DNA of 64,000 nucleotides from Calothrix sp. NIES-4105 (lineage in GTDB: Bacteria; Cyanobacteriota; Cyanobacteriia; Cyanobacteriales; Nostocaceae), in assembly GCF_002368415.1 (NCBI RefSeq), contig NZ_AP018290.1, forward strand, positions 8,361,717 through 8,425,716, in the 5' to 3' direction. Position 1 is the stretch's first letter. Each line of letters starts with the position of its first letter. This document shows positions 60,049-64,000 of this stretch, piece by piece. Made by a program: the position numbers and the translations under genes. The notes beneath the pieces are model-generated. The model had not been told where the DNA came from. It ran no database searches and saw nothing but the letters and a program-made list of their open reading frames with translations.

Positions 60049-60987
60049 TTACTGACTTTGCATAAAAACTTTAGGACTGCTACCAAAACGGCGCCTAAAG
60101 TGGTAACTTAAATGGCTTTGATGAGTAAAGCCAACTAACGTAGAAATTTCTGCAATACTCAGTTTTCCTTCGAGCAATAATTGTTTAGCACGTTCGACAC
60201 GATACCGAATTATGTACTGATGCGGCGCCAATCCAGTAGACTGTTTAAATAAAGTAGAAAAATAACTTGGACTCATGTACACAATTGCCGCTAACTTAAA
60301 AAGCGTTAAATCTTGGTCTAGATGAGCGTGAATGTAGTCCAGTACTTGTTGTAACTTGCGCTTTGGTAAACCGTTTTTGAATAAAGGCAAGGTACACTTT
60401 TGAACAGAATAATTACGTAGCAGATGAGCCATTAATGCTGTTACCAATGAATCAACATATACACGACCACCTAATTGGTTTGATTCCAATTCAGACTTAA
60501 GAGCTAACGCAATACCATGTATAAGTGGGTCAGGATGACTTAAGGTAGGTAACAATTCAACGTTATCCACATCAATCGCTTCTGTAATGTATCGTATAAA
60601 TATATTTGGTTCAAAAGCTAGTGTAATAAATTCATACTCCGTTTCCCAAAATGCCTTATTTCTTACATTCGCTGGCAAAACAGTAATCTTTCCCCAATTT
60701 ATACGACTTGTTTGAGACACCCCTTCAATTGTCTCAATTATTGGTGGTTGCAAAGTGCAATGGTGCATGATTATACAATGTTGGTTAGAGGAGTGTTCAG
60801 GCATCTCATACTGCGGTTGAGAATGATATCGAAAATGAATATCCCAGTTAGATGCATAGCTCGATAGCAACGCAGCGCGCGGGTAAATTATTAAATCCCC
60901 ATCTTCTTTTGTAAAATCAACCACTAAAGGATTTTTTGACATCATAACTTCTATCGCTGAGTTTAAACATAGTCGAAATGACTTCAT
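60049..60987 (-). CDS. AraC-family transcriptional regulator
   Basis: A 296-312-residue regulator. The C-terminal AraC domain has two helix-turn-helix units (HAHLDQDLTLFKLAAIVYMSPSYFSTLFKQ and LSIAEISTLVGFTHQSHLSYHFRRRFGSSP, in parts), with the family-defining SPKVF ending. The N-terminal half is a sensory beta-barrel-like domain that I cannot name. Starts at MKSFR or at the MMSKN at 15-16. As it precedes the azoreductase and porin genes on one strand it probably controls them in response to an aromatic or redox signal, which is inference. Confidence 0.88.
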   Translation of the reverse strand: MKSFRLCLNSAIEVMMSKNPLVVDFTKEDGDLIIYPRAALLSSYASNWDIHFRYHSQPQYEMPEHSSNQHCIIMHHCTLQPPIIETIEGVSQTSRINWGKITVLPANVRNKAFWETEYEFITLAFEPNIFIRYITEAIDVDNVELLPTLSHPDPLIHGIALALKSELESNQLGGRVYVDSLVTALMAHLLRNYSVQKCTLPLFKNGLPKRKLQQVLDYIHAHLDQDLTLFKLAAIVYMSPSYFSTLFKQSTGLAPHQYIIRYRVERAKQLLLEGKLSIAEISTLVGFTHQSHLSYHFRRRFGSSPKVFMQSQ

Positions 60988-61162
60988 TTTAATATAATTT
61001 TAAAGCTTGCAACCCCATGCGGGTAGAAAATAAGTCGATAATTCGACAAATACTTAGTAATAATTATTGCTTACTATCTAAATAGTACAAAATATGGGCT
61101 AGCCTCAAATGGCGCCAAATCAACTTGTATTATATAGATACAAAGTGTCTTGAGGTAATTCG

Positions 61163-62008
61163 ATGAAAGACTTCAAAGAAGTGTTAAAGAGTTGTTCTGA
61201 TACTAGCTTAGAGCAGCGCAAAACTTGGTATTCACCAGCCGCCGAAGCTTATAATAAAGCAAGACCCCGCTATCCTCAACAGCTTATTCAGCGCGCGGTC
61301 GAGTTAACACAACTTCAGGACAATGCAAATATTTTGGAAGTGGGATGTGGACCTGGTATTGCTACCGTCGCTTTTGCTAAGTTAGGGTATAAGATGCTTT
61401 GTGTTGAACCAAACCCTGATTTTTGCTTGTTGACACGGCAAAACTGTCAAGAATATTCTAATGTTCAGATTCTCAATACTTCTTTTGAAGAGTGGCAACT
61501 TGAATCTAATAAATTTGATGCTGTTTTAGCTGCTACATCGTTTCATTGGATACCTCCTGAAGTTGGATATTCAAAAGCTGCTTCTTCTTTGAAAGACAAT
61601 GGTTATTTGATTTTACTATGGAATATGCGGCTAGAGCCTAGCTATGAATTATACCAAAAGTTTATTAAGATATATGAACAATATGCTCCTTCGTTGCTAG
61701 AAAAATATGAAGGTGAATATGAGGGTAAGGAAAAACAGGAAGAGCATTTGAAAAGCTTTGGAGAAATAGTTCTCGAATCTGGTCAATTCCAAGATTTAGT
61801 TACTGAGTATATTCCCTGTGAATTAACCTACAGTGTTGATGATTATTTTGCACTGTTAAATTCTTACTCACCTTACTTGATGTTAGAACCACAAGTTAAA
61901 GACGCTTTGTTTGCTGCTTTACGCGAGAAGATAGAGGATGAACATTTAGGGGGCGCCAGTATTCAGCTTTCATTTTTATCGGGGTTTAATATTGCACGAC
62001 GTGCGTAA
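61163..62008 (+). CDS. Class I SAM-dependent methyltransferase
   Basis: A 281-residue enzyme. SAM-binding motif ILEVGCGPGIATVAF (about 58-72), acidic CVEPNPDF, then AVLAATSFHWIPPEVG and LLWNMRLEP. The FHW segment and the YNKARPRYP opening place it with the methyltransferase-11 group near the protein at 36046. Substrate unknown. The coding end overlaps a small ORF on the other strand. Confidence 0.85.
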   Translation: MKDFKEVLKSCSDTSLEQRKTWYSPAAEAYNKARPRYPQQLIQRAVELTQLQDNANILEVGCGPGIATVAFAKLGYKMLCVEPNPDFCLLTRQNCQEYSNVQILNTSFEEWQLESNKFDAVLAATSFHWIPPEVGYSKAASSLKDNGYLILLWNMRLEPSYELYQKFIKIYEQYAPSLLEKYEGEYEGKEKQEEHLKSFGEIVLESGQFQDLVTEYIPCELTYSVDDYFALLNSYSPYLMLEPQVKDALFAALREKIEDEHLGGASIQLSFLSGFNIARRA

Positions 62009-62120
62009 ACTTAACAATAAATAACTCGTCCTCTAAAGCGAGATCATGAAGCACCTCTTCTGATAAGTTCGGACAATCCACGTCTTTATCAATCATTAAA
62101 TCTATATTTTCACTATTCAT
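61986..62120 (-). CDS. Small hypothetical protein (44 aa)
   Basis: ATG at 62120 follows a strong AAAGGAG ribosome-binding site by eight bases and encodes an acidic 44-residue peptide (MNSENIDLMIDKDVDCPNLS ... LEDELFIVKFTHVVQY). It overlaps the methyltransferase 3' end by 23 bases on the opposite strand. The ribosome site is the main support; no family is recognised. Confidence 0.4.
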   Translation of the reverse strand: MNSENIDLMIDKDVDCPNLSEEVLHDLALEDELFIVKFTHVVQY

Positions 62121-62213
62121 TGTTCATACTCCTTTTAAAACCGTTAATATTTTGCTTATTCTTTGTTGTTAACTCCCGCATGTAAACCTATAACAGAGAC
62201 GCTCGAATGCAAC

Positions 62214-62270
62214 TTCTCTCTGTGTACAGACGCGATTAATCGCGTCTCTACCGCCTCTGTGGTAAAAAAA
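62214..62270. repeat. Composite interspersed repeat
   Basis: CTCTCTGTGTACAGACGCGA, TTAATCGCGTCTCTAC and CCTCTGTGGTAAAAAA in a row: a GACGCGATTAATCGCGTC palindrome nested inside the CACAGAG-type repeat. It shows one repeat inserting into another. Confidence 0.75.
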
Positions 62271-62323
62271 GTAATTTCAAGCAATCCGTGAAAGTACTAG
62301 AAATTTTTGGTAAAGTCTAATGA

Positions 62324-63007
62324 ATTTACGGTTACGGTGGTAACAATACTATTTATGCTGGTGAAGCTAACAATACTGTCCTTGCTAGTAGCGGTGATAA
62401 TACCATTTATTCTGGTGCAGGTAATGATGTGTTTGGTTTAGGTAATGGCAACAACACTATCTACGCAGGTGAAGGTAAAAATACAGTTACTGCTGGTAAC
62501 GGTAATAATACTATTTATGCAGGCGCCAGTGACGATGTGTTTAATTTAGGAAATGGCGCCAACACAGTTTATGCTGCTGAAGGTAATAACAGTGTATTTG
62601 CTGGTGGTGGTAATGATACCGTTTATGCAGGCGCCGGCAATGATGTAATTAACCTTGGAGATGGCAATAATACCATTTACGCTGGTGAAGGTGACAACAT
62701 CATCACTGTTGGTAATGGTAATGACTTAATATATGCAGGTTCAGGTAAAAACACCATCAGCTTAGGTAGCGGTAACGATACTGTTTATGTAGGCAATGGA
62801 CTAGATAAATTTATTCTCTCAGCAGGTGCTGGTAGTGCCACAATTTACAATTATGCAACCAGCGACCTAATTAGTCGCGGCGCCGGACTATCTACAAACA
62901 CACAATTAACAGTTACCATCAGCGGTAGTGATACTTTAATTAGTGCTGGTAATGATTTGTTAGCAACATTGAAATGGGTTCAACTTAGTAGCCTCAATAT
63001 TGTATAA
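62324..63007 (+). pseudogene. RTX-like Gly/Asn repeat protein fragment (no proper start)
   Basis: The frame opens right after TGA at about 62321 and has no ATG until 62429, although the repeats begin near 62333 (GGNNTIYAGEANNTVLASSG). About ten Gly-Asn-Asn-Thr-Ile-Tyr-Ala-Gly type repeats (GNGNNTIYAG, GGGNDTVYAG, GDGNNTIYAG) fold as a beta helix that may bind calcium like RTX repeats, followed by a soluble tail to VQLSSLNIV. The part before the repeats appears lost. Translation from 62429 would give a 192-residue protein, so residual expression is possible. Confidence 0.6.
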
Positions 63008-63025
63008 CCACATTGGGGTGTTAAA

Positions 63026-63055
63026 GATTCCCGACTTCTTAAAGAAGTCGGAATC
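63026..63055. terminator. Hairpin between the repeat protein and prfB
   Basis: GATTCCCGACTTCT and AGAAGTCGGAATC pair with one bulge around TAAA. No T tract follows; it may be an interspersed repeat acting as a terminator. Confidence 0.45.
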
Positions 63056-63120
63056 TGAACACCGCACTTAAATCGCATTTAAGTGTAATAATCGTAAATG
63101 CAATTATTTTATTGAGTCCT

Positions 63121-64000
63121 ATGGACGTATTGGAACTAAAACGGGAAATCGAAACGTTGTCTCGCCGCCTGGGTAAAACCCAGGACTATCTTTGACCTAC
63201 CCGCACTTACAGCCAAAATTCAAGATTTAGAACAAGTATCAGCGCAACCTGAGTTTTGGAACGACCAAACCAAAGCGCAGGAAACAATGCAAGAACTTGA
63301 TGAACTCAAAGCACACCTCGAGCAGTACCAACAATGGCGAAGTAATTTGGAAGATACTAAAGCTGTTGTAGAACTGTTAGAGTTAGAAACTGACGAAGGG
63401 TTACTCAAAGAAGCAGACTCCACCGTCAATAAACTTAACCGTGAACTTGATAATTGGGAACTAGAGCAATTACTTTCCGGTACTTACGATAAAGAAGGCG
63501 CCGTATTATCAATTAACGCAGGCGCCGGTGGTACAGACGCTCAAGATTGGGCCGAGATGTTACTAAGAATGTATACTCGCTGGGGTGAAGACCACGGTTA
63601 CAAAGTTAACTTAGTCGAAGAATCCGAAGGCGACGAAGCAGGAATAAAATCAGCGACAATCGAAATTACCGGACGTTATGCTTACGGTTACTTGCGCTCA
63701 GAAATGGGAACTCACCGCTTAGTGCGAATATCACCCTTTAATGCCAACGGCAAACGACAAACCAGCTTTGCGGGAGTTGAGGTGATGCCACAAATTGATA
63801 GTAGTGTCCAATTAGACATACCAGAAAAAGACCTAGAAATCACCACATCCAGGTCTGGTGGCAAAGGTGGACAAAACGTCAACAAAGTAGAAACTGCCGT
63901 GCGTGTAGTTCACCTTCCCACAGGTATTGCCGTGCGCTGTACCGAAGAACGCAGCCAGCTACAAAATAAAGATAAAGCCCTCGCGCGTTTAAAAGCAAAA
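63121..64000 (+). CDS. prfB: Peptide chain release factor 2, 3' end outside window, programmed +1 frameshift
   Basis: Recognises UGA and UAA stop codons in the ribosome. The first frame, [20 protein letters not shown] then QDYL, meets TGA at 63193-63195 in the context CTT TGA C with an AGGA sequence 5' of it, the autoregulatory frameshift site of bacterial prfB. A +1 slip at CTT continues [20 protein letters not shown], so the join is 63121-63192 plus 63194 onwards. The GGQ peptidyl-hydrolysis motif is in [13 protein letters not shown] near the window end. It was missed by simple ORF calling. Low RF2 levels favour frameshifting and restore RF2 production. Confidence 0.94.

Noticed and set aside
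63181-63200. prfB as a pseudogene because of the early TGA
   Set aside because: The CTTTGAC context with upstream AGGA is the normal programmed frameshift of this gene.

Overview
The window looks like chromosomal DNA of a heterocyst-type (Nostocales-like) cyanobacterium. The protein complement is cyanobacterial throughout: a CAAD thylakoid-type membrane protein, an SLH-OprB porin, PilT next to a KaiB-domain protein, PlsC, large PAS/GAF and hybrid histidine kinases, and a TerB-family protein. Base composition is about 40 % GC. The palindrome GGCGCC occurs roughly 90 times by eye, while the usual cyanobacterial HIP1 octamer GCGATCGC was seen only once, inside a clearly foreign gene. Many short interspersed hairpin repeats typical of filamentous cyanobacteria lie between genes and sometimes inside them. 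No rRNA, complete tRNA or CRISPR array was found.

Layout. 1-3.5 kb: stress/envelope genes (YflT-type general stress protein with duplicated modules, BON lipoprotein, CAAD protein, acidic disordered protein). 3.6-9.3 kb: metallophosphoesterase, lipid kinase, hemC, glgA. 9.5-9.9 kb: Phd antitoxin with a dead VapC. 10.0-15.7 kb: a TerB-family gene that appears cut in two by a ~5.25 kb tyrosine-integrase element; the element lacks GGCGCC and carries a run of small phage-like genes. 16-21.9 kb: a two-kinase operon and two cell-wall proteins. 22-25.4 kb: cupin, nitrilase and a haem-oxygenase-like protein. 25.4-32.2 kb: 1.2-kilo-residue PAS kinase, HEAT-repeat protein with an ADP-ribosyltransferase-like partner, wecB and a membrane protein. 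32.9-35.6 kb: pilT, a KaiB-domain protein and a DUF2007 protein. 35.6-40.4 kb: repeat-rich debris with a methyltransferase, a DUF433/DUF5615 toxin-antitoxin pair and several broken genes. 40.6-44 kb: plsC-like gene (with an in-frame repeat insertion) and proS. 44.5-49 kb: a GC-rich 1434-residue MnxG-like multicopper oxidase, probably acquired, with an attC-like remnant at its 3' edge. 49.2-49.9 kb: two toxin-antitoxin loci fused tail to tail, both toxins truncated. 50-61 kb: methyltransferase, coiled-coil membrane protein, then a redox-stress region (TetR plus AhpD-like protein with a double operator, ECF41-type sigma factor plus azoreductase, porin, second azoreductase, AraC regulator) interrupted by a polymorphic-toxin metallopeptidase domain with a likely immunity gene and a Phd/dead-ParE pair. 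61-64 kb: methyltransferase, start-less RTX-like repeat fragment, and the 5' part of prfB with its programmed +1 frameshift.

How the parts fit. Housekeeping genes (hemC, glgA, proS, prfB, pilT) are intact and separated by accessory patches. Most toxin genes are dead while their antitoxins are intact. The best candidates for new biology are the element that splits the TerB gene (it resembles the developmentally excised elements of heterocystous cyanobacteria), the transferred giant multicopper oxidase with an integron-like scar, and the ADP-ribosyltransferase-like/HEAT gene pair. All functional calls come from reading motifs by eye; no database search was run.
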